From assembly GCA_034189695.1 (NCBI GenBank), contig JAXHUA010000044.1:1-31557 (forward strand): a stretch of 31,557 nt of DNA. Reading direction: 5' to 3'. The notes beneath the pieces are model-generated. The model worked only from the letters and a program-made list of their open reading frames with translations. It did no database searches and was not told where the DNA came from. This document shows, one piece after another, positions 15,180-22,567 of the stretch. The position numbers were made by a program, and so were the translations under genes. Origin of the DNA: JAXHUA01 sp034189695. GTDB taxonomy: Bacteria; Chloroflexota; Dehalococcoidia; E44-bin15. Position 1 is the stretch's first letter. Every line of letters begins with the position of its first letter.

Positions 15180-16049
15180 TCACTTCAATTCGAGCAGTCT
15201 CATGGCGTTTTCGCCGAGAATCTTTTTCTCGAAGTCGGGGGCGAGATTGAGGCTTCTCAAAGCTGTGAGTGTGACGTCGAAGCTGCCGCGAAGGGGGTAG
15301 TCCGTGGCGAAGAGCACCCTGTCCTCCGCTCCGTACTTCTCGTAGGCGTCCCACGGCATGTAGTGGTACAGGTCGTGAAAAACGGAGACGTCGACATAAA
15401 CATTGGCGTGTCTCGCCACCAGTGACCACGTCTCCCAGGGCCATGGAAAACCGCAGTGACCCAGGACAATCTTCAGGTCCGGATAGCGGATGGCGACGGG
15501 CTCCACAAGCATGGGATGGCCCAACCGGGCATCGGAGTCCGGATGGGAGCGCTGGTGGGCGGTGTGAGTCCACACGGGAATGCCCAGCTCCAGCGCCGTT
15601 TCCCACAGGGGATAGTGCTTCGGGTCGGAGAAGTCGAAATGCTGCACCGGAGGGACCAGTTTCAGTCCCCGGCACCCCAGGACCTTCACCGCGTGTACCA
15701 GCTTGTCCACCGCAGCCCGGCCCATGGAAGGGTCCACGCCGGCAAAGGGGATGAAGCGGTCGGGATAGGCTGAGGCCATCCGCGCCACGTCTTCATTGGT
15801 TACCAGCTCGACGCCGTAGTGGGTCGTGAGGTCCATGGACACAATGCAGGCCTTGTCCACCCCGGCCTCGTCCATCTCGCGGATGATGTCCTCGATGGAG
15901 CGCTCCGTGAAGAGGTACGTGACTCCCTGCTGGTACATCTCCCGGAGCTGCGGTTCATGGCGCTCGAACATCCGCTTTACAGCTTCCTGCACGCTGGGCG
16001 TCACAGTGGCTTCCTTGCAGAACGGATGAACGTGAATATCGATAACCAT
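15180..16049 (-). CDS. Amidohydrolase-family (TIM-barrel) metal-dependent hydrolase
   Basis: A 289-residue protein of the Amidohydro_2 type. Metal ligands are HVH in MVIDIHVHP (His6, His8), His in PVWTHTAHQ, His in IVLGHCGFPWPWE, and Asp in LFATDYPLRG. This subfamily includes decarboxylases and hydrolases of the ACMSD/gamma-resorcylate group; the substrate cannot be assigned. I chose ATG at 16049 because a promoter -10 box lies between it and the upstream in-frame GTG at 16082, which would exclude the longer form. The C-terminal ILGENAMRLLEL is the family-typical ending. Confidence 0.9.
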   Translation of the reverse strand: MVIDIHVHPFCKEATVTPSVQEAVKRMFERHEPQLREMYQQGVTYLFTERSIEDIIREMDEAGVDKACIVSMDLTTHYGVELVTNEDVARMASAYPDRFIPFAGVDPSMGRAAVDKLVHAVKVLGCRGLKLVPPVQHFDFSDPKHYPLWETALELGIPVWTHTAHQRSHPDSDARLGHPMLVEPVAIRYPDLKIVLGHCGFPWPWETWSLVARHANVYVDVSVFHDLYHYMPWDAYEKYGAEDRVLFATDYPLRGSFDVTLTALRSLNLAPDFEKKILGENAMRLLELK

Positions 16050-16065
16050 GTTGCCGACCCGCCCG

Positions 16066-16096
16066 ATTGTACCACCATTCACGCCACAGCCGTCAA
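16066..16096 (-). promoter_or_regulatory. Putative extended -10 promoter of the amidohydrolase gene
   Basis: On the minus strand TTGACG (16096-16091), a 19-nt spacer, then TGGTACAAT with TACAAT at 16071-16066. Initiation near 16059 gives a leader of about 10 nt before the ATG at 16049. Confidence 0.5.
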
Positions 16097-16145
16097 GCTC
16101 AATGGCGGTTTCGGGCGCCCAGGAACCCGCGACTACAGGCTTCGC

Positions 16146-16676
16146 TCAATATGGCCAGTCGAGCGCATCTCTCGCGGCTTTCCGGCTAGGCTCGGAAATC
16201 CACTGCCTCAGCCGCACCCTCGGGTAGACGCCGCGGTCTGCCTTGCGGTGGCAAGTGGGGCAGAGGACTATCAGATTGTCCTTGCGGTTTGACCCACCCT
16301 GCTCCCTTGGTATTATGTGGTGAAGATCCACGAGGTCCCGCTCGCGGCAGGCTGGGTTCTCACAGCTGTATCCTGCTGCCTCTTTGAACCGCTCCTTTTC
16401 CGCAGCAGACAGGTTGCGCCCTCCCGATGACGTCGTCTTGGCTCTCTCTCTGTCCCCCGCAATCGCTTGGGTGCTTCTCCTCGCCAAGCTCTTGAATCGT
16501 GCTAAGCCTTGCCGTCGGTATAGCAGTACGCAGACCGCTACGATGACCACAACGGCAACGCCTATGACAGGATAGAGAATATGGCGTGGCACCAGCGCCC
16601 AGACTAGTGCGCCTACCACGAAGACGACTATCAAGAGCTGAGCCCAGCGGGGCAGCCGATTGTCAGAGCCCGCCAT
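16146..16676 (-). CDS. Membrane-anchored HNH endonuclease-like protein
   Basis: A 176-residue protein; ATG at 16676 is chosen because AGGAAGGGG lies 6 nt upstream. Two hydrophobic segments at about 12-29 (WAQLLIVVFVVGALVWAL) and 35-53 anchor it, leaving a cytoplasmic basic linker (54-100). Residues 103-147 are an HNH domain: Cys105 and Cys110, LHHIIPREQGGSNRKDNLIVLC with His119/His120 and Asn134, then CPTCH with Cys139, Cys142 and His143. The cysteines form the structural zinc site and the His/Asn/His set is the nuclease centre. Membrane-tethered HNH proteins occur in phage defence and DNA processing, but the role here is unknown. It lies near the tRNA-Ser island. Confidence 0.85.
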   Translation of the reverse strand: MAGSDNRLPRWAQLLIVVFVVGALVWALVPRHILYPVIGVAVVVIVAVCVLLYRRQGLARFKSLARRSTQAIAGDRERAKTTSSGGRNLSAAEKERFKEAAGYSCENPACRERDLVDLHHIIPREQGGSNRKDNLIVLCPTCHRKADRGVYPRVRLRQWISEPSRKAARDALDWPY

Positions 16677-16860
16677 TGCGTGCCCCTTCCTGACCATAGC
16701 ACCTAGCGGAGCCACATATGCGATGGTCAAACAGCAGCCTACATGTGGACAACTGGGCTGTCAATACTTCCCATTCGCCCATCGTCTGCAATATCGTAGG
16801 GGACGTCACTTCACAGCCATTCTTCGGCCAATCAGCCTGCAACCTGTCAGTCCGACAATG

Positions 16861-17178
16861 TCACGCTGCAAGTCCAGCAGCAGACAACAGCACCGCCCCG
16901 AGAACCGTCCAGAACACAGCAGTGCCCTGCCTCATCACTACCTCGGACTGAAGCACTTCGATGCGCGAGTCCCGCTTAAGCATCCAGTACATCGCAAGCT
17001 TCTTCGCAGCCCTCGTCCAGCTCTCCATCATCCACCGAGGGGGCGCCCACCGCGGCCACAGGAACATGTACTCTTGTCTTGCAGCATGCGCCAGCACCGT
17101 GGCTGTTCCCGCGTAATACAATCCAACTGCAACCGCCAAAGCCCCAAGCCCGACCAGCGTCCAACTTCCTCCACTCAC
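16861..17178 (-). CDS. Small two-helix membrane protein, unrecognised
   Basis: The open frame is longer (to 17529) but its upstream part runs antisense through the tRNA-Ser fragment, so I set the start at GTG 17178, where AAGGAGGT lies about 10 nt upstream. The 105-residue product has membrane segments at about 7-30 (TLVGLGALAVAVGLYYAGTA) and 83-104 (GTAVFWTVLGAVLLSAAGLA), with a Trp- and basic-rich middle (RWAPPRWMMESWTRAAKKL). No family is recognised. It is next to the left repeat of the island and could be accessory. Confidence 0.45.
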   Translation of the reverse strand: MSGGSWTLVGLGALAVAVGLYYAGTATVLAHAARQEYMFLWPRWAPPRWMMESWTRAAKKLAMYWMLKRDSRIEVLQSEVVMRQGTAVFWTVLGAVLLSAAGLAA

Positions 17179-17303
17179 CGTGCAACCCACCTCCTTCCCC
17201 CATCGCGCAATGCTACCATGTCTAGACAGCGATAGACACTGATGAGCTGCCAATCGCGCAAATCCGTCTGGGCAAAAGTCTTCCCACCCCGTTCCCCACC
17301 CTT

Positions 17304-17333
17304 TTGCATTCCGCACGTCCCGTAGGGTAGAAT
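17304..17333 (+). promoter_or_regulatory. Duplicated tRNA-Ser promoter before the truncated tRNA
   Basis: TTGCAT (17304-17309), 18 nt, TAGAAT (17328-17333), identical in both boxes and spacing to the intact tRNA promoter at 20082. It still points into the truncated tRNA and the hairpin at 17387. Confidence 0.55.
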
Positions 17334-17343
17334 CTGAATCCAG

Positions 17344-17382
17344 GGAGAGGTGTCCGAGTGGTTTATGGTGCCACTCTCGAAA
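17344..17382 (+). pseudogene. Truncated tRNA-Ser(CGA), 5' half only
   Basis: Aligned with the intact gene at 20122, this keeps the acceptor 5' strand GGAGAGG, the D arm and the 5' half of the anticodon arm through CTCGAAA. The variable arm, T arm and acceptor 3' strand are missing. One anticodon-stem base is changed (CCACT for CCGCT), so even the half-stem has decayed. Confidence 0.85.
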
Positions 17383-17386
17383 CTCG

Positions 17387-17419
17387 AAAGCTGGTGTTCC
17401 GTCCGGTGACACCAGCTTT
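17387..17419 (+). terminator. Strong 11-bp hairpin after the truncated tRNA
   Basis: AAAGCTGGTGT (17387-17397) and ACACCAGCTTT (17409-17419) are perfect inverted repeats around an 11-nt loop, followed on the plus strand by GTTCTT. It resembles an intrinsic terminator with a weak T-run. With the upstream promoter it would end a transcript of about 75-85 nt starting with half a tRNA-Ser. Confidence 0.5.
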
Positions 17420-17715
17420 GTTCTTATCCCGAGCCCCCCGCGCCGAATCCCCGTCTCGTGCCCCGCCGTCGTGGCTTGTCGCTTCCGATGTTCTTGTCCT
17501 ACGTTAGAAGTATCTTTGCAGCGAGTCATCCTTCGAGTTCGCAGAGGCTAAACATAACCAGGCGAACATAGGATCACCCTTGCAGTGCCTGCAGCGCCCT
17601 ATGCAACGTACACCCAGCCCAAAGCACTCAGTAGTGAACCTTGGTGGTACAGTTGCCGCCGACCGGTGGGACCAGTCCTCAGAAGACTTCAGGGCTTGCG
17701 GCACCGCGCACAGCG
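17420..17715. other. Spacer with no convincing gene
   Basis: About 300 bp between the hairpin and the end of the HEPN-like gene. A minus-strand frame could give a Cys-rich peptide of about 67 residues from GTG 17704, but it has no ribosome site, so I do not call it. A tRNA or other RNA gene is not visible. Confidence 0.4.
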
Positions 17716-18159
17716 CTAGAAGACCTTGAGATTCGGTAGCAGGTGACGCACGATCTCGTCGGCTTGTGTCCAATGTTGTTGAGTCACTGCGCCACCAGAG
17801 GCTGCATCACCGCTCTCTCTCAGGCACCTGCAGATCTCACAAGTCTCGTTCGTCTTGTCACATCCACAAGTCAGATGGTAGTCGGCGTGTTCACGGAGCT
17901 CTCGCAGTTGCGCAAGTTGATCCGCCATGGCGCGCTTGTTGCGAGTTCTCAACTCAGCCATGATACCTCCATGGTCCTGTCCACTCCCCCTGGGTTGCCA
18001 CTGCTTGAGCATTAATCTACTTCTTGCAGTGAGATGACAAGCGTAGTAGGCGCAGCTTATGGCAGTCCTTAGACATCCCTCGCTAGGATCCTCCGACACC
18101 AGTGTGGAGGCCAGACTGAAGAATTCCTCTGGATCGAACGACTGGGGTTCTATTTCCAT
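17716..18159 (-). CDS. HEPN-like domain protein with cysteine-rich segment
   Basis: A 147-residue all-helical protein. FDPEEFFSLASTLVSEDPSEGCLRTAI and SCAYYACHLTARSRL form the first HEPN-like helices, and RELREHADYH (86-95) carries the R-x4-6-H motif (Arg86-x4-His91, Arg89-x5-His95) that in HEPN RNases is the catalytic pair. Right after it, Cys98, Cys100, Cys107, Cys110 and Cys112 form a cluster that could bind metal. HEPN proteins are common RNase toxins in toxin-antitoxin and phage-defence systems. Its ATG overlaps the previous stop by 10 nt and has no ribosome site of its own, so it depends on coupled translation. The HEPN assignment is from motif and helix pattern only. Confidence 0.6.
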   Translation of the reverse strand: MEIEPQSFDPEEFFSLASTLVSEDPSEGCLRTAISCAYYACHLTARSRLMLKQWQPRGSGQDHGGIMAELRTRNKRAMADQLAQLRELREHADYHLTCGCDKTNETCEICRCLRESGDAASGGAVTQQHWTQADEIVRHLLPNLKVF

Positions 18160-19001
18160 TTCAACTGAAATCCCACAGAGGTGTTGACGAATTCAATCGA
18201 CTCGCGGGGCAAGCTGGCCTTCCATTCATCGATCTTCTCTCCAACCGCATCCCACAATGAAAACGCATCGTCAGCGCTGGCGTCTATGCCAAACTCGACA
18301 ACAATCTCCTCGAACTCAAGGTCTTCGGCTGAGCGTGACGGCCTGACCTTGATGTACTCAATCGGGAATCCCTGCTCCGTGACTGTGTCACCCGCCAACT
18401 CAATCACCTTCGCAACAATAACTCGCAAGTCGCTAGTAAGTAAGCCGCTTGCACTTGGGTAGTACTCAGGAGTCGGCCGCTCTGGCCCCACCGGAGCCAC
18501 GCCTAAGCCGAGCACTACACCGACATCCTCTGCGAAGGTCACGAAGAGCTTCCCTAGCTGCGCACTGACCCGAGAAAGCGGGGCTTCGTAGGCAGATGCA
18601 GTCACAAGAGCCTTCTGGACATCCAAGAAGGATTCCAACACGTTGAGGCGGCTGTACGCCCTGACCGCTTCGTTGACATCGATGTAGTACGCAAGACACG
18701 GCTTCTCGGCCCGCTCCATACCAGCAAATTCCACATCGCGAGCACCCCAATCGAAAGCAGCCGTCAATCGTGGGCTCACAAGTGCCGCGTACGTGCCCCG
18801 TGATTCGACCCTGCCCAAGACAGTCCACATCGAAAGCCGCAGCCAATCAGGGTAACCAGCGCTGGACTCCGCAGGTGGTTCATCGCAGTACACGCATGGC
18901 GCCAAATCGACCGTTCCTGAGCCAGAACCCTGTGGTTGCTGAAGAGGCGAGTCTCGCCACTGTTCACATTCCCCTGTCGGCAGGGGCAGCGCACCTATCA
19001 C
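18150..19001 (-). CDS. Unrecognised 283-residue island protein
   Basis: Starts at GTG 19001 with GGAGGGAGG about 9 nt upstream, and its GTGA overlaps the previous stop. The first 55 residues are low in structure with a CVYC pair (36-39). The body begins near DWLRLSMWTVLGRVESRGTYAALVSPRL and has a helical centre (EAVRAYSRLNVLESFLDVQKALVTASA), then strands IEYIKVRPSRSAEDLEFEEIVVEFGIDASADDAFSLWDAVGEKIDEW, and ends NTSVGFQLKWK. No signal peptide, membrane segment or catalytic motif is evident. As the middle gene of a cassette ending in a HEPN-like protein it may be a partner, sensor or antidote; that is inference. Confidence 0.7.
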   Translation of the reverse strand: MIGALPLPTGECEQWRDSPLQQPQGSGSGTVDLAPCVYCDEPPAESSAGYPDWLRLSMWTVLGRVESRGTYAALVSPRLTAAFDWGARDVEFAGMERAEKPCLAYYIDVNEAVRAYSRLNVLESFLDVQKALVTASAYEAPLSRVSAQLGKLFVTFAEDVGVVLGLGVAPVGPERPTPEYYPSASGLLTSDLRVIVAKVIELAGDTVTEQGFPIEYIKVRPSRSAEDLEFEEIVVEFGIDASADDAFSLWDAVGEKIDEWKASLPRESIEFVNTSVGFQLKWK

Positions 19002-19690
19002 GGCTCAGCGCCTCCCTCCATCGCCCCCACCAGTGCTTTTATCGTCTCGGACAGCTTCCCTGCGGCAGTCACTACGCTGTCTCTATCCCTACTGCGATGG
19101 ACAATGCTTGAGAAGTACTCAGAGCTAGGTCTGGCCAACAAAGGCTCAATGCGGTAGTCGAACCATTCTTCTCCCGTTGGGGCTTGATTTGCCGGAACGA
19201 GGCGTACCCCATAGTTGCATATGGCCGCACCCAGGAGATTCCCAAGCCGTTGAAGATCGGAGGCACCAGCAAACAGGTTCGCGGTCACCTCGAGGGGACT
19301 TATGTCGGTGGCTATGGCCAGGTCAGCGGCGACTTCATAGAAACGGGCCTCCTTGTCCAAGTCAACGTCTGAGAGCTGCTTCGCCAATTCCCTGACTTTG
19401 TCAAAGTACCCGATCACCTCGGGTATGTCTTTGCCCTGTATGCCGAGAACGCCACGATTAGGGTCAACCAGCATGCTGAACGACCCCTTGCGAGCGACAA
19501 TGCCACCAATTACTACCCTGGCGCCAGGCGGCATTCCTGGCGGCAATTCAGGCGCCGGTGTGAAGCCAATCCCCCGGGCAATCTCCAGAACTTGCGCAGA
19601 ATCAATTGGAAAGAAGATGGACGTCAGACGAACACTAAGACCGAATGAGTTCACTCTGACGTCAACCGAACTCCCGGATCCAGGATCCAT
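18998..19690 (-). CDS. Unrecognised 230-residue island protein
   Basis: ATG at 19690 is chosen over GTG 19696 because GGGAG lies 5-6 nt before it. The N-terminal half is beta-rich (SVDVRVNSFGLSVRLTSIFFPID, GARVVIGGIVARKGSFSMLVDPNRGVLGIQG); the C-terminal half is helical (FDKVRELAKQLSDVDLDKEARFYEVAADLAI; AGASDLQRLGNLLGAAICNYGVRLV) and ends with a helix (KLSETIKALVGAMEGG). No catalytic motif or export signal is seen. First gene of the cassette, overlapping the next by 4 nt (GTGA), with a near-consensus promoter 88 nt upstream. Function unknown. Confidence 0.75.
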   Translation of the reverse strand: MDPGSGSSVDVRVNSFGLSVRLTSIFFPIDSAQVLEIARGIGFTPAPELPPGMPPGARVVIGGIVARKGSFSMLVDPNRGVLGIQGKDIPEVIGYFDKVRELAKQLSDVDLDKEARFYEVAADLAIATDISPLEVTANLFAGASDLQRLGNLLGAAICNYGVRLVPANQAPTGEEWFDYRIEPLLARPSSEYFSSIVHRSRDRDSVVTAAGKLSETIKALVGAMEGGAEP

Positions 19691-19777
19691 AGTCACTCCC
19701 TTCTGTACTACATCTGCGCTATATGACTGACCACAGCCGAGGACTAACCACAGGCTCCTTCACGCCACTACTCCCTC

Positions 19778-19806
19778 ATTATACGGACGTCCGTGTTATC
19801 TGTAAA
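19778..19806 (-). promoter_or_regulatory. Near-consensus promoter of the island operon with an operator-like palindrome
   Basis: On the minus strand TTTACA (19806-19801), 17 nt, TATAAT (19783-19778). ACGGACGTCCGT (19783-19794), a perfect 12-bp palindrome, fills most of the spacer and touches the -10 box. A protein bound there would block RNA polymerase. Leader length to ATG 19690 is about 80 nt. Confidence 0.65.
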
Positions 19807-20080
19807 TGAAATGGCATGTCTGAGATAGAGAGCGCATCTTCGATTTCTCCTACGTCTCTGCCCGCCAGTTCTTGACATCGAACCTCCTCGCTTCCCTCAG
19901 CTGCGGTCAGCCAAGGCGCTGCAACCGGGGAGTCTTCCTGCGCCAAGTACAACCTACTGCTTCGAGCGCCCAGGACCCGTGTCTTACACGCCGCGCAGAG
20001 GCAAGGCTTCGTATACGAAGAATACGCCTCGCTTCACGCCCTGTCAAGCTCGATCGCCGGGAACCCGTTCGATGCCCTCC
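19807..20080. other. Intergenic DNA with a nested inverted repeat, no gene seen
   Basis: Between the operon promoter and the right repeat. Contains the perfect 14-bp palindrome CTTCGTATACGAAG (20007-20020) flanked by GAGGC (19998-20002) and GCCTC (20026-20030), a dyad of 33 bp. It could be a recombinase or regulator binding site. No protein with a ribosome site is visible. Confidence 0.4.
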
Positions 20081-20081
20081 T

Positions 20082-20111
20082 TTGCATTCCACACGTCACG
20101 TAGGGTAGAAT
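20082..20111 (+). promoter_or_regulatory. Promoter of tRNA-Ser(CGA)
   Basis: TTGCAT (20082-20087), 18 nt, TAGAAT (20106-20111). Transcription would begin near 20118, four bases before the mature tRNA 5' end. Confidence 0.65.
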
Positions 20112-20121
20112 CTGAACCCAG

Positions 20122-20212
<91 letters not shown>

Positions 20213-20271
20213 CCGCCATCAATGGGTGATGCCCGTGATTGAGCAAATCGCAGGAGGCCGGAGGGGATAGC

Positions 20272-20934
20272 ATGTCCAGTGATAGGCTACCAATAGGCCT
20301 TCCTACATTCCTCATGCTCAGCATCTTACCGAGGATGATGGAGAGGGATATGCTTGGCAGGATGTATATCAGGCTTGGCAGGGTATTGACATTGTCAGCT
20401 TGGCTTTACGAAACAGGCGCCGTATTGGGGCGTTGTTGGAGAGACAGGCTGCCGATGGTTGTGGAGATGTTTGAAGTAGAAAGCAAACGTGAGGAGTTCA
20501 CCCTGTTCTGGTCTAAGGAGGCCAAGAGGAGGCTGAAGATGTATGGGCGTCAGCCTAGGAGTTTCCCCATCTTCGTTGTAGAAACAGACTTGCAGATGTT
20601 CACTGGCAAGAAGCTTAAGGACTTGCCGAAGATTGCGGACAAGAAGCTTCATCATAAGCAAGGCCAACGGTGGTTGGAATTGGCGGAGAGAGCTATGATT
20701 GAAGGGATTATGTTCGGTAGCATGTTCCCGGATTTGACTCGCGCTATGCTGGTGAATCAGTATCAGAAGAATGCTAAAGATTCTTGGAAGCAGGCTCGAA
20801 GATATGGCATTACATTGTCACAAGAACCACCACAGACAACCGTGGCAGACAAGGAAAAGGAATGCATAGCAATGGCTCATGACTATGTAGTGGAATACCA
20901 TCCAGGATTGATACATGGTTTAGGACTAGCGTGA
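20272..20934 (+). CDS. Unrecognised 220-residue protein between two tRNA-Ser genes
   Basis: ATG at 20272 has GGAGGGG 5-6 nt upstream; the frame extends to TTG 20239 but without support. The product is basic and helical (LPTFLMLSILPRMMERDMLGRMYIRLGRVLTLSAWLYETG, FWSKEAKRRLKMYGRQPRSF, KKLKDLPKIADKKLHHKQGQRWLELAERAMIEG). No known motif or clear membrane span. The DNA is visibly AT-richer than the surroundings, with codons ending in A or T more often, which suggests later acquisition. It sits between tRNA-Ser(CGA) and tRNA-Ser(GGA), whose last 32 bp are identical. Confidence 0.65.
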   Translation: MSSDRLPIGLPTFLMLSILPRMMERDMLGRMYIRLGRVLTLSAWLYETGAVLGRCWRDRLPMVVEMFEVESKREEFTLFWSKEAKRRLKMYGRQPRSFPIFVVETDLQMFTGKKLKDLPKIADKKLHHKQGQRWLELAERAMIEGIMFGSMFPDLTRAMLVNQYQKNAKDSWKQARRYGITLSQEPPQTTVADKEKECIAMAHDYVVEYHPGLIHGLGLA

Positions 20935-20949
20935 ACCTAGTTAATGTGC

Positions 20950-21039
<90 letters not shown>

Positions 21040-21155
21040 TTTACACTGCAGCGCTGTCTACAGGTGAGTCCCGTCCCCGCCGGCGGCACCCCTAGCAGTG
21101 GGCTGGGGGACGAGGTGCCAGCCCCCTCCTCACCATGCTCGCATCCGCGCACCCT

Positions 21156-21184
21156 TTGCGCGTGCCTTGAGCGTGTGCTAGAAT
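21156..21184 (+). promoter_or_regulatory. Putative promoter of the radical SAM gene
   Basis: TTGCGC (21156-21161), 17 nt, TAGAAT (21179-21184). Initiation near 21191 leaves a leader of about 30 nt to the ATG at 21221. Confidence 0.5.
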
Positions 21185-21220
21185 ATAAAGAACCACACAG
21201 GTTGGAGGATACCATAAGGC

Positions 21221-22567
21221 ATGAAGATTTCAATTGTTGAGCCAAGAGCGCCCTTCTACAACTTCTACAGCGCGTTCATGAAGGACCTTCCCCTCCTGGG
21301 GCCGATATACATCGGCACCATCTTGAAGAACGGCGGGCACGACGTCACCGTCTTCAACGAGAATATCAAGCCAATCGACGATGAGGCAGTTGAGAGCTCT
21401 GACGTCCTGGCCATCTCCACCATGACGTCCACCGCTCCGCGTGGCTACGAGATAGCCGAGCGCTACAGAAAGCTCAACCCGAAGGGCCGCATAATCGTCG
21501 GCGGCGTCCACGCAACCTTCCTCCCCGACGAAGCGGCGCTCTACGCCGACCACGTGGTGAAGGGCGAAGCCGAGCTCGTCATCTCCGACCTTGTGAATAG
21601 CGGCGGTGACAAGATCGTGGATGGGGCCCGCGTCGAGAACCTCGACGACCTGCCATTCCCCGACTTCTCCCTGATAGACGGCTTCAAGAAGCGTATGAGA
21701 ATCACGCCGATATCGACCTCGCGTGGCTGTCCCTATGACTGCACCTTCTGCTCCGTCAGCCCGATGTTTGGCCGCAAGTACCGCTTCCGCAGCACGGATA
21801 GCGTGATAGAGGAGCTGTCCAGATTCAAGCACAGGCATGTGTTCTTCTATGACGACAACTTCGCCGCCAACAGGGCCAGGACGAAGGAGTTGCTCAACGC
21901 CATGATCTCGTACGGCATCACCCCCAGCTGGACAGCCCAGGTGAGGGCTGACATCGCCAAGGACGAGGAGCTGGTGCAACTCATGACAGCGGCCAAATGC
22001 CGTCAACTGTGCATCGGCTTCGAGTCCCTCAATGCCGAGACGCTCAAGCGCTACAACAAGAAGCAGAGCCCCGAGGATATCAGGCATTGCATCAACGTCC
22101 TGCACCGGTACGGAATCAAGGTACACGGCATGTTCATATCCGAGGGCTACACCGACGTATACGACAAGCTCGGACTGGACAGCCTTCAACTGAGCATTCT
22201 CATTCCCCTCATCGGCAGCAAGCTCTACGCAACGGTGAAAGGCGCGAAGCAGTTCACCGTAAGACGGTTCCCCGAGGACTGGAGGCTCTTCGACGGCGGT
22301 CATGTGGTTCACCGGCCCGAGAACATGTCGCCGATGGAGATGCAGAGACAGACGACCCAGGCCCTCAAGAGGTTCTACTCACGCCACAACGCGTTCAAGA
22401 TGCTGATGAGAGGCAGGACGAGCGACTTCGGAATCAGGCTCATGGGCTACCGCATCATCAAGAAGTGGGAGACCCAGAACAGAGACTATATGGCCAAGCT
22501 GAGGCAGGCCCAGGCACTCATGAGGACATCGGCCCAGACCTCTTCCGGGTCTTCCTCTACAGCCTGA
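21221..22567 (+). CDS. Radical SAM protein with N-terminal B12-binding-like domain
   Basis: A 448-residue enzyme. Residues 1-135 have the Rossmann-like layout of B12-binding domains (LPLLGPIYIGTILKNGGHDVTVFNENI, SDVLAISTMT, RIIVGGVHATFLPDEAL-like, VVKGEAELVISDL) but no DxHxxG lower-ligand motif, so cobalamin, if bound, would be base-off without His. The iron-sulfur site is Cys170, Cys174 and Cys177 in SRGCPYDCTFCSV. HVFFYDDNFAANRARTKELL and LCIGFESLNAETLKRYNKKQS are typical later core motifs. The C-terminal 90 residues resemble this subfamily's helical tail (QTTQALKRFYSRHNAFKML). The substrate is not predictable; methyltransferases and ring-forming enzymes share this layout. Confidence 0.9.
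   Translation: MKISIVEPRAPFYNFYSAFMKDLPLLGPIYIGTILKNGGHDVTVFNENIKPIDDEAVESSDVLAISTMTSTAPRGYEIAERYRKLNPKGRIIVGGVHATFLPDEAALYADHVVKGEAELVISDLVNSGGDKIVDGARVENLDDLPFPDFSLIDGFKKRMRITPISTSRGCPYDCTFCSVSPMFGRKYRFRSTDSVIEELSRFKHRHVFFYDDNFAANRARTKELLNAMISYGITPSWTAQVRADIAKDEELVQLMTAAKCRQLCIGFESLNAETLKRYNKKQSPEDIRHCINVLHRYGIKVHGMFISEGYTDVYDKLGLDSLQLSILIPLIGSKLYATVKGAKQFTVRRFPEDWRLFDGGHVVHRPENMSPMEMQRQTTQALKRFYSRHNAFKMLMRGRTSDFGIRLMGYRIIKKWETQNRDYMAKLRQAQALMRTSAQTSSGSSSTA

Larger units (their letters stand above)
17303..17382 (+). repeat. Left 80-bp direct repeat: tRNA-Ser promoter plus 5' half of the gene
   Basis: This segment matches 20081-20160 at 76 of 80 positions (differences at 17313, 17319, 17339 and 17373). 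It contains the tRNA promoter and the first half of tRNA-Ser(CGA) and stops at the end of the anticodon loop CTCGAAA. That 7-nt loop is then duplicated in tandem at 17383-17389. It looks like an attachment-site remnant. Confidence 0.85.

Noticed and set aside
17179..17529. N-terminal extension of the small membrane protein frame
   Set aside because: It runs antisense through the tRNA-Ser fragment and hairpin; a good ribosome site favours the internal GTG at 17178.
17504..17704. Cys-rich minus-strand frame (CFGLGVRCIGRCRHCKGD) after the HEPN-like gene
   Set aside because: Only TTG or GTG starts, no ribosome site, and no recognised fold; the cysteine spacing alone is not enough to call a gene.
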